DNA of 64,000 nt from Candidatus Delongbacteria bacterium (GTDB lineage: Bacteria > CAIWAD01). Under the pieces are notes generated by a model. That model ran no database searches. It was not told the origin of the DNA and saw nothing but the letters and a program-made list of their open reading frames with translations. This document shows positions 25,947-34,801 of the stretch, one piece after another. Location: NCBI GenBank assembly GCA_041675285.1, contig JBAYTZ010000002.1, positions 363,704 to 427,703 on the forward strand. Direction: 5' to 3'. A program made the position numbers and the translations under genes. The first letter of the stretch is position 1; each line of letters opens with the position of its first letter.

Positions 25947-27647
25947 ATGTTTGAAAAGATCGGCGAAATCCTGGTCCGCAAGGGGTACGTCACCCCGGAT
26001 CAGGTCCGGCAAGCCATCAGCCAGAACTACATGGGCAAGCGCATCGGTCAGGTCATGCTGGACCTGAACCTGCTCAGCGAGGACCAGTTGGTGGAGGGAT
26101 TGGCCGAGCAGTTGGGCGTGGACTGGGTCTCCTCGGAGCGCATCCTGCTGGCGGACGACGACGCGCTGATCAAGGTCAGCGAGGAGTTTGCCAAGGCCAA
26201 CCGCGCGGTGCCCATCAGCATCGAGAACGGCGTGCTGGTGGTGGCCATGGCCGACACCGACGACCTGGTGGTGCTGGACGGGCTCAAGCGCTCCGTGACC
26301 ATGCCCATCCAGGCCCGGCTGGGCGGCGAACGCACCATCGACGAAGCCGTGGACCGGCTCTACACCAAGATCCGGCGCTCGACGGAAATCCACGACACCA
26401 TCTCGAAGATGGAGTTCGTGGCAGATCCCGACGCGGACGACAAGGAAGGCGGGCTGGAAGTCGAGCGCGACCTGGCGGACAGCCCGGTGGTGCGCCTGGT
26501 GAACCAGATGTTCACCCAGGCCATCCAGGAGCGCGCCACGGACATCCACGTGGAGCCGCAGGAGAACGTGCTGCGCATCCGCTACCGCATCGACGGCGTG
26601 CTGATGGAAGCCATGAGCATTCCCATCACCAGCCACGCGGGCATCGTCAGCCGCATCAAGATCATCTCCAAACTCAACATCGCCGAGCGGCGCCTGACCC
26701 AGGACGGCCGTCTTTCCATCAAGACCCAGGACCGGTTGGTGGACGTCCGCGTGAGCATCCTGCCCACGGTCTTCGGCGAAAAGGTCGTGCTGCGTCTGTT
26801 GGACAAGTCGGGCTTCATGTTCAGCCTGCGCAACCTGGGCTTCAACGACGACGACCACGTCAAATTCAGCCACTGGATCACCCAGCCCTACGGCATGGTG
26901 ATCATCTCCGGCCCCACGGGCTCGGGCAAGTCCACCACCCTGTACGCCGCGCTGAGCGAGGTGCGTTCCATCACCTCGAACATCACCACGGTGGAAGACC
27001 CGGTGGAGTATCAGGTGGAGGGCATCAACCAGGTGCAGGTGCGGGAGAAGATCGGCCTGACCTTCGCCGCCTCGCTGCGCTCCATCCTGCGCCAGGACCC
27101 GGACACCCTGCTGATCGGTGAAATCCGTGACCAGGAGACGGCGGACATCGCGATCAAGTTCGCCCTGACCGGCCACCTGGTCTTCACCACCCTGCACGCC
27201 AACGACGCGCCCTCCACCATCACGCGCTACATCGACCTAGGCGTCCCGCCCTTCCTGGTGGGCAGCTGCCTGAACCTGGTGATGGCCCAGCGCCTGGTGC
27301 GCCGGATCTGCTCCCACTGCAAGGAGGAGAAGATCTCCACGCCCGAGGATTGGCTGGCCATCCACGAGGATCCGGACAAGTTCACGGGCAAGCCGATCTA
27401 CGTCGGCAAGGGCTGTCCGCATTGCCGCAATTCCGGCTATCGCGGCCGGACCGGCATCTTCGAGGTGCTGGAAGTCCGGCAGGACATCCGCAAGCTGATC
27501 TATGAGGCGGCCAGCCAGGAGCGCATCCGCGAGGTGGCCATCAAGGAGCATGGCATGATCTCCCTGCGCTACGCGGGCCTGAGTCGCGCCATGAACGGAA
27601 TCACGACGCTGGCGGAAGTGAAGCGTGCCACGGTGGAAGACTTCTAG
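25947..27647 (+). CDS. pilB: Type IV pilus extension ATPase PilB
   Basis: The 566-residue assembly ATPase powers pilus polymerisation. It has an N-terminal T2SSE_N/MshEN-like domain (about 1-150), which in some PilB proteins binds cyclic di-GMP. Walker A GPTGSGKST begins at residue 322. The Asp box TTVEDPVEY, Walker B DPDTLLIGEIRDQET and His box TGHLVFTTLHANDA follow. A tetracysteine zinc motif (CSHC and CPHC) is near the C-terminus. It lacks the PilT AIRNLIRE motif. It lies 10 bases ahead of pilC. Confidence 0.96.
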   Translation: MFEKIGEILVRKGYVTPDQVRQAISQNYMGKRIGQVMLDLNLLSEDQLVEGLAEQLGVDWVSSERILLADDDALIKVSEEFAKANRAVPISIENGVLVVAMADTDDLVVLDGLKRSVTMPIQARLGGERTIDEAVDRLYTKIRRSTEIHDTISKMEFVADPDADDKEGGLEVERDLADSPVVRLVNQMFTQAIQERATDIHVEPQENVLRIRYRIDGVLMEAMSIPITSHAGIVSRIKIISKLNIAERRLTQDGRLSIKTQDRLVDVRVSILPTVFGEKVVLRLLDKSGFMFSLRNLGFNDDDHVKFSHWITQPYGMVIISGPTGSGKSTTLYAALSEVRSITSNITTVEDPVEYQVEGINQVQVREKIGLTFAASLRSILRQDPDTLLIGEIRDQETADIAIKFALTGHLVFTTLHANDAPSTITRYIDLGVPPFLVGSCLNLVMAQRLVRRICSHCKEEKISTPEDWLAIHEDPDKFTGKPIYVGKGCPHCRNSGYRGRTGIFEVLEVRQDIRKLIYEAASQERIREVAIKEHGMISLRYAGLSRAMNGITTLAEVKRATVEDF

Positions 27648-27657
27648 GAAGGTCTGA

Positions 27658-28905
27658 ATGCCGAAATACAACTATGTGATCCGCAACGCCGCCGGGCAGC
27701 GGGTGGAATCCTCGCTGACGGCCGCCACCTTCGACGCCGCCCTGGAAGTGGTGAAGAACCAGGGCACCTTGATCCAGCTCAAAGAGGTCAAGGCCGATCA
27801 GGTGCAGCGCGTGACCGTGCTGGACAAGATCAACGCGGCCATGGAGAACCTGAAGAACCACGTGCCGCTCAAGGTCATGGTCTTCTTCACGCGTCAGCTC
27901 TCCACCATGTTCTCCGCCGGCCTGACCCTGGAGAAGGCCATCGGCAACCTGGCCCGGGAGGAGCGCAACAAGAAGTTCAAGCGCACCCTGATGGGCGTCC
28001 ACATGGAGATCAAGCAGGGTCTGCAGCTCTCCGACGCCATGGCCCACTACCCGTACCACTTCAATAGCCTCTACGTCGCGCTGACCAAGGCCGGCGAGGT
28101 GTCGGGCTCGCTGCACACCGTGCTGCAGGACATGGCGGACTACCTGGAGACCGTGGAAGACACGCGCCAGGAAGTCAAGGGCGCCATGTACTACCCGATC
28201 TTCATGTTCGGCTTCCTGCTGGTGGTGGTGTTCATCCTGCTGTGGAAGATCATTCCCCAGTTCACGGACATCTACACCCAGCTGGGGGCGACCCTGCCCG
28301 CTCCCACGCGCCTGATGGTGACGCTCTCCGACATCATCGCGCAGAACTTCTTCATCTCGGTCTTCGGCATCCTGTTCGTCTCGTTCTGGCTCTGGGTGCT
28401 GACCCTGACGGATCGCGGCGAACTGGTGCTGGACCAGATGCTGCTCAAGCTGCCCGTCTTCGGCGGCCTGATCCACGACAGCGTGATGAACAAGTTTGCC
28501 AAGACCCTGGGCATCCTGTTCGGCTCGGGCGTCACGGTGACCGAAGCGCTGAAACTGGTGCAGGGTGTGGTGGGCAACGCCGTGGTCTCCCGCGGCGTGG
28601 GCGACCTGCAGGAGATGCTCAAGGAGGGCTACTCGCTCTCCAACGCCATGATCAAGACCAGCATTTTCCCGCCCACCCTGATTCAGCTCACCCAAACGGG
28701 TGAAGAAACGGGCGAGCTGGACACGCTGCTCAAAAAGGCGGCGGAGTTCTACCAGAAGCAGGTGGAATCGGTGATCACGCGCTTGACCAGTCTGATCGAG
28801 CCCATGATGATCATCGGCATCGGTGTGGTCATCGCCACCATCGTGGTGGTGATTTACCTGCCGGTCTTCGAGTTCGGTCAAGCCGTGCAGCAGCTGGGCT
28901 ACTAA
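27658..28905 (+). CDS. pilC: Type IV pilus inner-membrane platform protein PilC
   Basis: The 415-residue protein has two T2SSF domains. In the first, FFTRQLSTMFSAGLTLEKAIGNL is the family signature; the second has MNKFAKTLGILFGSGVTVTEALKLV. Hydrophobic segments lie around 180-210, 230-255 and 380-405. PilC couples PilB and PilT ATP hydrolysis to pilin insertion or removal. GGAAGG precedes the ATG, and an intrinsic terminator follows the gene. Confidence 0.96.
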   Translation: MPKYNYVIRNAAGQRVESSLTAATFDAALEVVKNQGTLIQLKEVKADQVQRVTVLDKINAAMENLKNHVPLKVMVFFTRQLSTMFSAGLTLEKAIGNLAREERNKKFKRTLMGVHMEIKQGLQLSDAMAHYPYHFNSLYVALTKAGEVSGSLHTVLQDMADYLETVEDTRQEVKGAMYYPIFMFGFLLVVVFILLWKIIPQFTDIYTQLGATLPAPTRLMVTLSDIIAQNFFISVFGILFVSFWLWVLTLTDRGELVLDQMLLKLPVFGGLIHDSVMNKFAKTLGILFGSGVTVTEALKLVQGVVGNAVVSRGVGDLQEMLKEGYSLSNAMIKTSIFPPTLIQLTQTGEETGELDTLLKKAAEFYQKQVESVITRLTSLIEPMMIIGIGVVIATIVVVIYLPVFEFGQAVQQLGY

Positions 28906-28927
28906 GCCCCGCGGACGACGACGACCA

Positions 28928-28959
28928 GGGGTCGGAGCTTGCTCCGGCCCCTTTTCTTT
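28928..28959 (+). terminator. Rho-independent terminator after pilC
   Basis: A 10-bp stem (28928-28937 with 28942-28951, one G-U pair, CTTG loop) is followed by TTTTCTTT. This ends the pilBC unit. Confidence 0.93.
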
Positions 28960-29010
28960 GGGCCAGTGGTGTCAGGCACCGTGCCAGAGCACCTCGCGTG
29001 AGGAGACCGG

Positions 29011-29811
29011 ATGGAGACTCTTGTTCTGTTGACCCCGTGGTGGCTGGCTCTGTTGCTGGGGCTGGCGCTGGGCAGTTTCAACAACGTGTTGATCCACCGG
29101 GTGCCCCAAGGGCGCAGCCTGGTGCGGCCGGGGTCCTCCTGTCCGTCCTGCGGCCGGCTCATCCGGCCCTGGGAGAACGTGCCGATCGTAAGCTGGCTCG
29201 GCCTGCGCGGGCGCTGCGCGGGCTGCGGCTGGCGCATTCCCCTCCGCTATCCGCTGGTGGAGCTGGCGACGGCGCTGACGGCCCTCAGCGTGGCCTGGCG
29301 CGTGCCGCTGGGCTGGTCGTGGCTGGTCTGGCTGCCGGCCCTGGCGCTGCTCGTGGCCCTGGCGGTGATCGATCTGGACTGCCGCCGCCTGCCCAACCCG
29401 CTGACCGCGGCCCTGGGAGCGCTGGGCGGATTGGGCCTGCTTCTCAGCGCCAGCGGCCTGGCCGGCGCGGAGAGCCGCCTGCCCGCTGTGACGGACGCGC
29501 TGCTGGGGGTGCTGGCGGGAGGCGGCCTGCTCTGGGGCTTCGCCTGGCTGGGCTGGCTGCTCTTCAAGCGCGAAGGCATGGGCGCCGGCGACGTGAAACT
29601 GATGGCCGCGCTGGGCCTGCTGCTGGGCTGGCAGTCCACGCTGCTGGCCATCTTCCTGGCCTCGCTGGGCGGCAGCATCGGGGGCCTGCTGCTCCGGCGG
29701 CGCGGCGTGGAGCTGGCCTTCGGCCCCTGGCTGGCCCTGGGCAGCTGGTTGGCCCTGCTGCAGGGGCCGGAGTGGATCCGGGCCTATCTGGACTGGGCAT
29801 TGGGCCTGTAG
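29011..29811 (+). CDS. pilD: Prepilin leader peptidase/N-methyltransferase
   Basis: The 266-residue multi-pass membrane enzyme cleaves prepilin leaders and methylates the new N-terminus. Residues 20-30 (LGSFNNVLIHR) and the zinc-type tetracysteine (C44, C47, C69, C72) form the N-terminal methylase region. The catalytic aspartates of the A24 peptidase lie in AVIDLDCRRLPN and GMGAGDVKLM. It should process the pilin, the two minor prepilins and possibly the degenerate one in this locus. Confidence 0.95.
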   Translation: METLVLLTPWWLALLLGLALGSFNNVLIHRVPQGRSLVRPGSSCPSCGRLIRPWENVPIVSWLGLRGRCAGCGWRIPLRYPLVELATALTALSVAWRVPLGWSWLVWLPALALLVALAVIDLDCRRLPNPLTAALGALGGLGLLLSASGLAGAESRLPAVTDALLGVLAGGGLLWGFAWLGWLLFKREGMGAGDVKLMAALGLLLGWQSTLLAIFLASLGGSIGGLLLRRRGVELAFGPWLALGSWLALLQGPEWIRAYLDWALGL

Positions 29812-29894
29812 CCGACCGGCGGGCCGGGCGCTGGCGGAGGCCTGCCGGGCTGCGTACCTTGAGCCCGCCCGGGATCCCCAACGAAAGGTCGACC

Positions 29895-30482
29895 ATGTAC
29901 GCACGCATCCTGCCCTTGCTCCTGCTGCTGGCCCTGGGGACGGCCGGCGCCCAGGTCCTGCTGCCGGATCACGTCCCTGTGGGCGGCCGCGCGCCGCTGC
30001 AGACGGGCGAGACCATCACCCTGGCCCCCACCCGGGTCTTCCTGGCGCCGTCCTTCGCGGACTCCTCCCACTCCCTCAAGCAGGACCGCAAGGCCAAGGT
30101 GCTGGGGGTCCAGGGCGGGTTCTACCACCTGGAGCTGGAGGCGCAGGACGCCCAGCCCCGGCGGCGCGTCTGGGTCTACCGCAGCGAGCTGGAGGTCCGC
30201 TCGAGCGGGACGAGCGGCCGGGCCGCGGCGCTGCCCGCGGAGCTGGCCCGGGGCTTGGCCAGCCGGCCACCGGCGGCGGGCGACACCCTGAGCCTGGCCG
30301 GTCCGTTGCTCTATGCGCAACAGGACCTGCTGGGCGAGCATCAGGTGCTGCCCGGGCGCCAGGTTCTGACGGTGCTGGCCCCGGAGAGCCGCCAGGGCTT
30401 TCTGCAGGTGAGGAGCGCCGCCGGGACCCGCGGCTGGCTGCACCGGGCGGAACTGCCGGAAGAGCGCCGGAAAGCCCGGTGA
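29895..30482 (+). CDS. Secreted SH3-like domain protein
   Basis: The 195-residue protein has a signal peptide (MYARILPLLLLLALGTAGAQ) and two bacterial-SH3-like segments (about 45-100 with AKVLGVQGGFYHLEL-VWVYRSEL, and 135-190 with LTVLAPESRQGFLQVRS-GWLHRAEL). Such domains often bind cell-wall or extracytoplasmic ligands. The ATG was chosen because the signal peptide begins there; the upstream frame overlaps pilD. The stop overlaps the tadA GTG, so translation is coupled, though no functional link is obvious. Confidence 0.78.
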   Translation: MYARILPLLLLLALGTAGAQVLLPDHVPVGGRAPLQTGETITLAPTRVFLAPSFADSSHSLKQDRKAKVLGVQGGFYHLELEAQDAQPRRRVWVYRSELEVRSSGTSGRAAALPAELARGLASRPPAAGDTLSLAGPLLYAQQDLLGEHQVLPGRQVLTVLAPESRQGFLQVRSAAGTRGWLHRAELPEERRKAR

Positions 30483-31000
30483 ACCCACACGAGATCTTCC
30501 TGGACATGGCCCTGCGCGAGGCGCGCCGGGCGGCCGAGCTGGGCGAGGTGCCTGTGGGCGCCGTGATCGTCCACCAGGGCCAGGTGATCGGCCGCGGCCA
30601 CAATCGCACCGAGAGCCTGCAGGATCCCACGGCCCACGCCGAAGTGCTGGCCATCACCGCCGCGGCCAACCAGCTGGGTTCCTGGCGCCTGGAGGCCTGC
30701 ACGCTCTATGTCACGCTGGAACCCTGCACCATGTGCGGCGGCGCCTGCGTGCTGGCGCGGATTCCACTCGTGGTGTTCGGCGCCTGGGATCCCAAGGCCG
30801 GGGCCTGCGGCAGCGTCCACAACGTGGTCCAGCGCCCGGAGCTGAATCACCGGGTGGAACTGCTGGGGGGAGTGCGCGAGCTCGAGTGCGGCGAGCTGCT
30901 GCGGCAGTTTTTTCGGGAGCGCCGGGCGGAGGCCCGCCTGGCCAGGACACGCGAACAACCGGAGGTGCAGCATGATCGTGACGACGACCCCGAGTATTGA
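30479..31000 (+). CDS. tadA: tRNA-specific adenosine deaminase
   Basis: The 173-residue enzyme converts A34 to inosine in tRNA-Arg(ACG). The cytidine-deaminase zinc site is complete: H53-A-E55 in TAHAEVLA and C83/C86 in EPCTMCGGAC. VPVGAVIV and the ADAR-like GACGSVHNVV segment are typical of TadA. The GTG start at 30479 overlaps the previous stop. The 3' end overlaps the next gene by 29 bases. Confidence 0.95.
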   Translation: MNPHEIFLDMALREARRAAELGEVPVGAVIVHQGQVIGRGHNRTESLQDPTAHAEVLAITAAANQLGSWRLEACTLYVTLEPCTMCGGACVLARIPLVVFGAWDPKAGACGSVHNVVQRPELNHRVELLGGVRELECGELLRQFFRERRAEARLARTREQPEVQHDRDDDPEY

Positions 31001-31292
31001 AGGCCAGCCCATCGCCCGCTACCTGGGCATCGTGACGGGCGAGGCCATCCTGGGCGCCAACATCATCCAGGACTTTTTCGCCAACATCCGCGACATCGTG
31101 GGCGGGCGCTCCCAGGCCTATGAGAAGGAGCTGCAGAAGGCGCGCGAAGTGGCCCTGCGCGAGCTGGAGGAGCAGGCCCGGGCCAAGGGCGCGGATGCCG
31201 TGGTGGGCGTCGATCTGGACTATGAAGTGGTGGGCAATTCGGGCAGCATGCTGATGGTGAGCGTGAGCGGGACCGCCGTGGCCTTCCGTTGA
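30972..31292 (+). CDS. YbjQ/UPF0145 family protein
   Basis: The 106-residue protein matches the YbjQ family: IVTTTPSIEGQPIARYLGIVTGE, then ANIIQDFFANIRDIVGGRS, and AKGADAVVGVDLDYEV with a C-terminal VSVSGTAV. The family forms a pentameric beta/alpha ring of unclear function, sometimes annotated as heavy-metal binding. GGAGGTG lies inside the end of tadA, which supports this ATG. Confidence 0.9.
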   Translation: MIVTTTPSIEGQPIARYLGIVTGEAILGANIIQDFFANIRDIVGGRSQAYEKELQKAREVALRELEEQARAKGADAVVGVDLDYEVVGNSGSMLMVSVSGTAVAFR

Positions 31293-31653
31293 GCGTGGCC
31301 GGGCGTGGACGGTGTTCGGGAAAGTGAAGAGCTGCGCCCTCCCACCCCCCCCACCCGCCCAAAGGCGTTGGGGAGCGCCGGCTGAACAGAAATTTGGCCT
31401 ATTCAGGTTCCCCGCAAAGTGGAGACCCGGGGCCAATTTTTCCCGCTGTCGTCACGTCGCCTGGACCCGGGCTTCCTGTCCTTCCCGCGCCCCGCACCTT
31501 GTGTCTGGCGTGGCGGACAGACCGGCACAGCTTGGCTCCGGCTGCCTCGTGTGTTACGTTGCTGCCCGTTCGACCCGGCCGGACGCCGGTATTTGGTTGT
31601 TCGTGGTTCATCCAGCGCCCGCCGGCTCCGACGAACCCGTTGACCAGCCTCCC

Positions 31654-31742
31654 GGAGGAGTGCGAGAGTGGTTGAATCGGACGGACTCGAAATCCGTTGT
31701 GTGCTTAACTGTGCACCGTGGGTTCGAATCCCACCTCCTCCG
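31654..31742 (+). tRNA. tRNA-Ser (anticodon CGA)
   Basis: The acceptor stem GGAGGAG (31654-31660) pairs with CTCCTCC (31735-31741), with discriminator G. The anticodon loop is CTCGAAA, giving anticodon CGA, which reads UCG. A long variable arm typical of tRNA-Ser and a normal T-arm (GTGGG TTCGAAT CCCAC) are present. CCA is not encoded. Confidence 0.95.
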
Positions 31743-31746
31743 CTCA

Positions 31747-31770
31747 GGCCCCGCTTCGGCGGGGCCTTTT
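31747..31770 (+). terminator. Terminator after tRNA-Ser
   Basis: GGCCCCGC (31747-31754) and GCGGGGCC (31759-31766) form a perfect 8-bp stem with a TTCG tetraloop, followed by TTTT. Confidence 0.93.
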
Positions 31771-31822
31771 CTATCCCGACTACGCCAGCACGTGTCAATC
31801 TTGACCGCCAATGGAGGGGCCG

Positions 31823-33169
31823 ATGCAAAGCCGCGACTTGCTGCGCGTCATCCAATCGTTCCTGAGTGAGCGCTTCAACCTGGGCGAAGACCGCCTGCCG
31901 GAGGAGGAGGTCGGCGCCCTCATCCGCAAAGGCGTGGAGTTTCGCGGCTTCAATGTGTGGGTGTTGGTCTGCGCCATCATTGTGGCTTCCATCGGACTGA
32001 ACGTGAACTCCACGGCCGTCATCATCGGCGCCATGCTCATCTCCCCGTTGATGGGGCCGATCATGGGCATCGGTCTGGCGGTGGGCATCCTCGACTGGCC
32101 CCTCTACAAGAAGTCGCTCAAGAACTTCCTGGTGATGGTGACCATCAGCCTGGCCGCTTCCACGCTCTACTTCCTGATCACGCCCCTCTCCGCCGCACGC
32201 AGCGAACTGTTGGCGCGCACCACACCCGCCATCTGGGACGTGGGCATCGCGCTGTTCGGCGGCATGGCCGGCATCGTGGCCATGAACAGCCGCGAACGGG
32301 GCAACGTGCTGCCCGGCGTGGCCATCGCCACGGCCCTGATGCCGCCCCTCTGCACCGCGGGCTACGGGCTGGCCACGGCCCAGTGGACCTATCTGGCGGG
32401 CGCGCTCTACCTCTTCTTCATCAACACCGTCTTCATCAGCCTGGGCACGCTGGCGGTAACGCGCGTACTGCGCTTCCGGCACGTGACACTCACCGATCCC
32501 CGCCTGCTGGGCCGGGTCCGGCGGGTGATCTGGGCCGTGGTACTGGTCACCGTGCTGCCCAGCCTGTTTCTGGCCTGGAACATGGTGCGGGCCAGTCTGC
32601 GCGAACAGAGCCTGGAGCAGTTCCTGACCCGCGAATTCCAGTTCCCGGGCACGCGCGTGCTGGCCTGGGAAATGGATGTGCGCGCACGGCCGCCGCGCCT
32701 GGACGTGATGCTGGTGGGTCAGCCCCTCTCGCCCGAAGTGAAGGAGCTGCTGCGGGCCCGGCGGGGCGTCTACCAGTTGCAGGAGATCGAGCTGGTCTTT
32801 CACCAGGAGGGGGCGCGGCTGGACGACGGCTTGCTGGCCGGCCGCGACGCCGGCCCCGTCCAGCGCCTGCCGGAGGCCGGCGGCCTGCTGGAGTCCCGCC
32901 TGCGGCAGGTGGAGACGGAGCTGGGCTTCTGGCGGCCCGACCGGCAGGAATCCGCCCGCCTGCTGCGCGAGGCCCGGGCCATCCAGCCCGGGTTGCAGGA
33001 CCTGATCCTGGCACCGGCCCTCCGCGTCCAGACCGAACCTGCGGATACCGTGCTGCTGGCCCACGTGGTCAGCACCAAGGGGCTCACCGCCCAAGAGCAG
33101 GACCGGCTGCGGACGTGGCTGGGCGAGCGGCTCGGGCAGCGCACCGTGCTCCTGCGCACGGAACCCTGA
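31823..33169 (+). CDS. DUF389 (TIGR00341-type) membrane protein
   Basis: The 448-residue protein has the DUF389 core: FNVWVLVCAIIVASIGLNVNSTAVIIGAMLISPLMGPIMGIGLAVG, followed by further membrane helices to about residue 260 (with NVLPGVAIATALMPPLCTAGYGLA). The soluble C-terminal part carries two Arg-rich segments. The family is widespread and has no firmly established function. An in-frame ATG lies at 31811; the ATG at 31823 has GGAGGGG at proper spacing and is preferred. It follows the tRNA-Ser terminator, so it has its own promoter. Confidence 0.88.
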   Translation: MQSRDLLRVIQSFLSERFNLGEDRLPEEEVGALIRKGVEFRGFNVWVLVCAIIVASIGLNVNSTAVIIGAMLISPLMGPIMGIGLAVGILDWPLYKKSLKNFLVMVTISLAASTLYFLITPLSAARSELLARTTPAIWDVGIALFGGMAGIVAMNSRERGNVLPGVAIATALMPPLCTAGYGLATAQWTYLAGALYLFFINTVFISLGTLAVTRVLRFRHVTLTDPRLLGRVRRVIWAVVLVTVLPSLFLAWNMVRASLREQSLEQFLTREFQFPGTRVLAWEMDVRARPPRLDVMLVGQPLSPEVKELLRARRGVYQLQEIELVFHQEGARLDDGLLAGRDAGPVQRLPEAGGLLESRLRQVETELGFWRPDRQESARLLREARAIQPGLQDLILAPALRVQTEPADTVLLAHVVSTKGLTAQEQDRLRTWLGERLGQRTVLLRTEP

Positions 33170-33304
33170 GAGGGGCCGGGCAGGGTCGGCTTTCTTTCCC
33201 TGTCGCCGGTCTTTCGCTACACTGGCCGAGCCTGTTTCCGTCCACGGGCCGACGTGTCCGGGTCCCTCGCCCGGCCTTCCACCGCTTCCCAATCCGGGGG
33301 TCTC

Positions 33305-34138
33305 ATGCCGGTCTCCCTTGCCCAGGTCGCCCTGGGGTCGCTCACTCTCAGCGCCGGGCAGATCACGGTCTTCTGCACCATCGTGCTGATGGTGGTCCTG
33401 CTCTTCTACTTCTACCAGCGGATCAAGCGCGATCCCGGCTCCCTGTTCATCCGGCGCATCGCGGGCATCGACGCCATCGAGGAGGCCGTGGGCCGCTGCA
33501 CGGAGATGGGCCGGCCCATCCTCTACGTGCCGGGCATCGAGGACATGCAGGACATCCAGACCATCGCCTCCATGCTGATCCTGGGGAAAGTGGCCGAGAC
33601 CGCGGCCCGCTACAAGACCGAGATCTTCGTGCCCTGCCGCATTCCCTTCGTCATGAGCGTGGCCGAGGAGATGGTGCGCCAGGGCTTCTATAACGCGGGC
33701 GTGCCGGAAGACCACCGGCCGGGCAACATCAGTTTCATCTCCGACGAGCAGTTCGCCTACACGGCGGGCGTCAACGGGATCATGCTGCGCGAGCGGCCGG
33801 CCGCCAACCTGCTGCTGGGGCGCTTCTTCGCCGAATCGCTGATCCTCTCGGAGACGGGTTTCGAGGCCAAGGCCATCCAGGTGGCGGGAACGGCGGAAGT
33901 CACCCAGCTGCCCTTCTTCATCGCGGCCTGCGACTACACGCTGATCGGCGAGGAGCTGTTCGCCGCCTCGGCCTACCTGAGCCGCGACCCCAAGCTGCTC
34001 TCCAATCTCAAGGCCACGGACTGGTACAAGATCGTCTGCATCGCCGTGATGCTGCTGGGCTCCCTCTTGGTCACCCTGGACTCCCTGGGCTGGCTGGAGG
34101 GCGCCGGGCGCTTCCGGGACTGGTTCCTGATTCAATAA
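33305..34138 (+). CDS. DUF6754-like membrane protein (first gene of an uncharacterised module)
   Basis: The 277-residue protein has an N-terminal membrane helix (about 17-40, ITVFCTIVLMVVLLFYFYQRIKR), a soluble central domain and a C-terminal helix (about 240-262). The soluble part (AVGRCTEMGRPILYVPG, ISDEQFAYTAGVNGIMLRERPAANLLLGRF, FFIAACDYTLIGEELFAASAYLS) resembles the DUF6754 family as I remember it; that match is from memory. Its function is unknown. It is followed at short distance by three more co-directional membrane-protein genes, the last two overlapping or abutting. Confidence 0.75.
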   Translation: MPVSLAQVALGSLTLSAGQITVFCTIVLMVVLLFYFYQRIKRDPGSLFIRRIAGIDAIEEAVGRCTEMGRPILYVPGIEDMQDIQTIASMLILGKVAETAARYKTEIFVPCRIPFVMSVAEEMVRQGFYNAGVPEDHRPGNISFISDEQFAYTAGVNGIMLRERPAANLLLGRFFAESLILSETGFEAKAIQVAGTAEVTQLPFFIAACDYTLIGEELFAASAYLSRDPKLLSNLKATDWYKIVCIAVMLLGSLLVTLDSLGWLEGAGRFRDWFLIQ

Positions 34139-34180
34139 GCCCGGCAAGCGCGCCCGCAGCCCCGAGGAGTCCACACCGAG

Positions 34181-34801
34181 ATGAAAAAAGAAATCCCGCT
34201 GATCATCGCCTTCCTGCTGGGCACCTGGATGATCCTGGAGAATTTCCTGACGGGAATCCCCTGGGTCAGCACCACCAAGGAGGCCATCACCAACGGCGGC
34301 ATCGTGATCATGGCCTTCACCTACGTGCTGGGCATTTACAGCATCGTCTCGGTGAACGTGGCCCGCATCAAGCGCGGCCAGGACGTGGTGCCCAAGATCG
34401 CCCTGCTGGCCGCCCTGGCCCTGATGGTGGGGCTGGGCTTCTGGCGCGGCATCGCCGAGGGCTCGCCCTTCAACTGGCTCTACCTGAACCTCTACGTGCC
34501 GCTCCAGGCCACCATGTTCAGCCTGCTGGCCTTCTACATCGCCAGCGCGGCCTTCCGCGCCTTCCGGGCCCGCAGCCTGGAGGCCACGCTGCTGCTGGGC
34601 TGCGCCACGCTGGTGATGATCGGGCGCATTCCGGTGGGGGAGAAGATCTGGAGCGGCCTGCCCGGCATCAGCGACTGGATCATGAATTTCCCCAACCTGG
34701 CGGGCAAGCGCGCGATCATGATCGGCGCCTCGCTGGGGGCCATCTCCACCGGCCTGCGCGTGATCCTGGGCCTGGAGCGCAGCTACCTGGGAGGTGAGTG
34801 A
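34181..34801 (+). CDS. Uncharacterised multi-pass membrane protein (module gene 2)
   Basis: The 206-residue protein has about six predicted membrane helices (near 7-25, 40-58, 72-90, 105-125, 135-150 and 180-197) and short loops. Between them are GKRAIMIGASLGAISTGLRVILGLERSYLGG and IGRIPVGEKIWSGLPGISDWIMN. I recognise no family. CGAGGAGT precedes the ATG, and the stop overlaps the next ATG as TGATG, so production of this protein and the next is coupled. Confidence 0.8.
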   Translation: MKKEIPLIIAFLLGTWMILENFLTGIPWVSTTKEAITNGGIVIMAFTYVLGIYSIVSVNVARIKRGQDVVPKIALLAALALMVGLGFWRGIAEGSPFNWLYLNLYVPLQATMFSLLAFYIASAAFRAFRARSLEATLLLGCATLVMIGRIPVGEKIWSGLPGISDWIMNFPNLAGKRAIMIGASLGAISTGLRVILGLERSYLGGE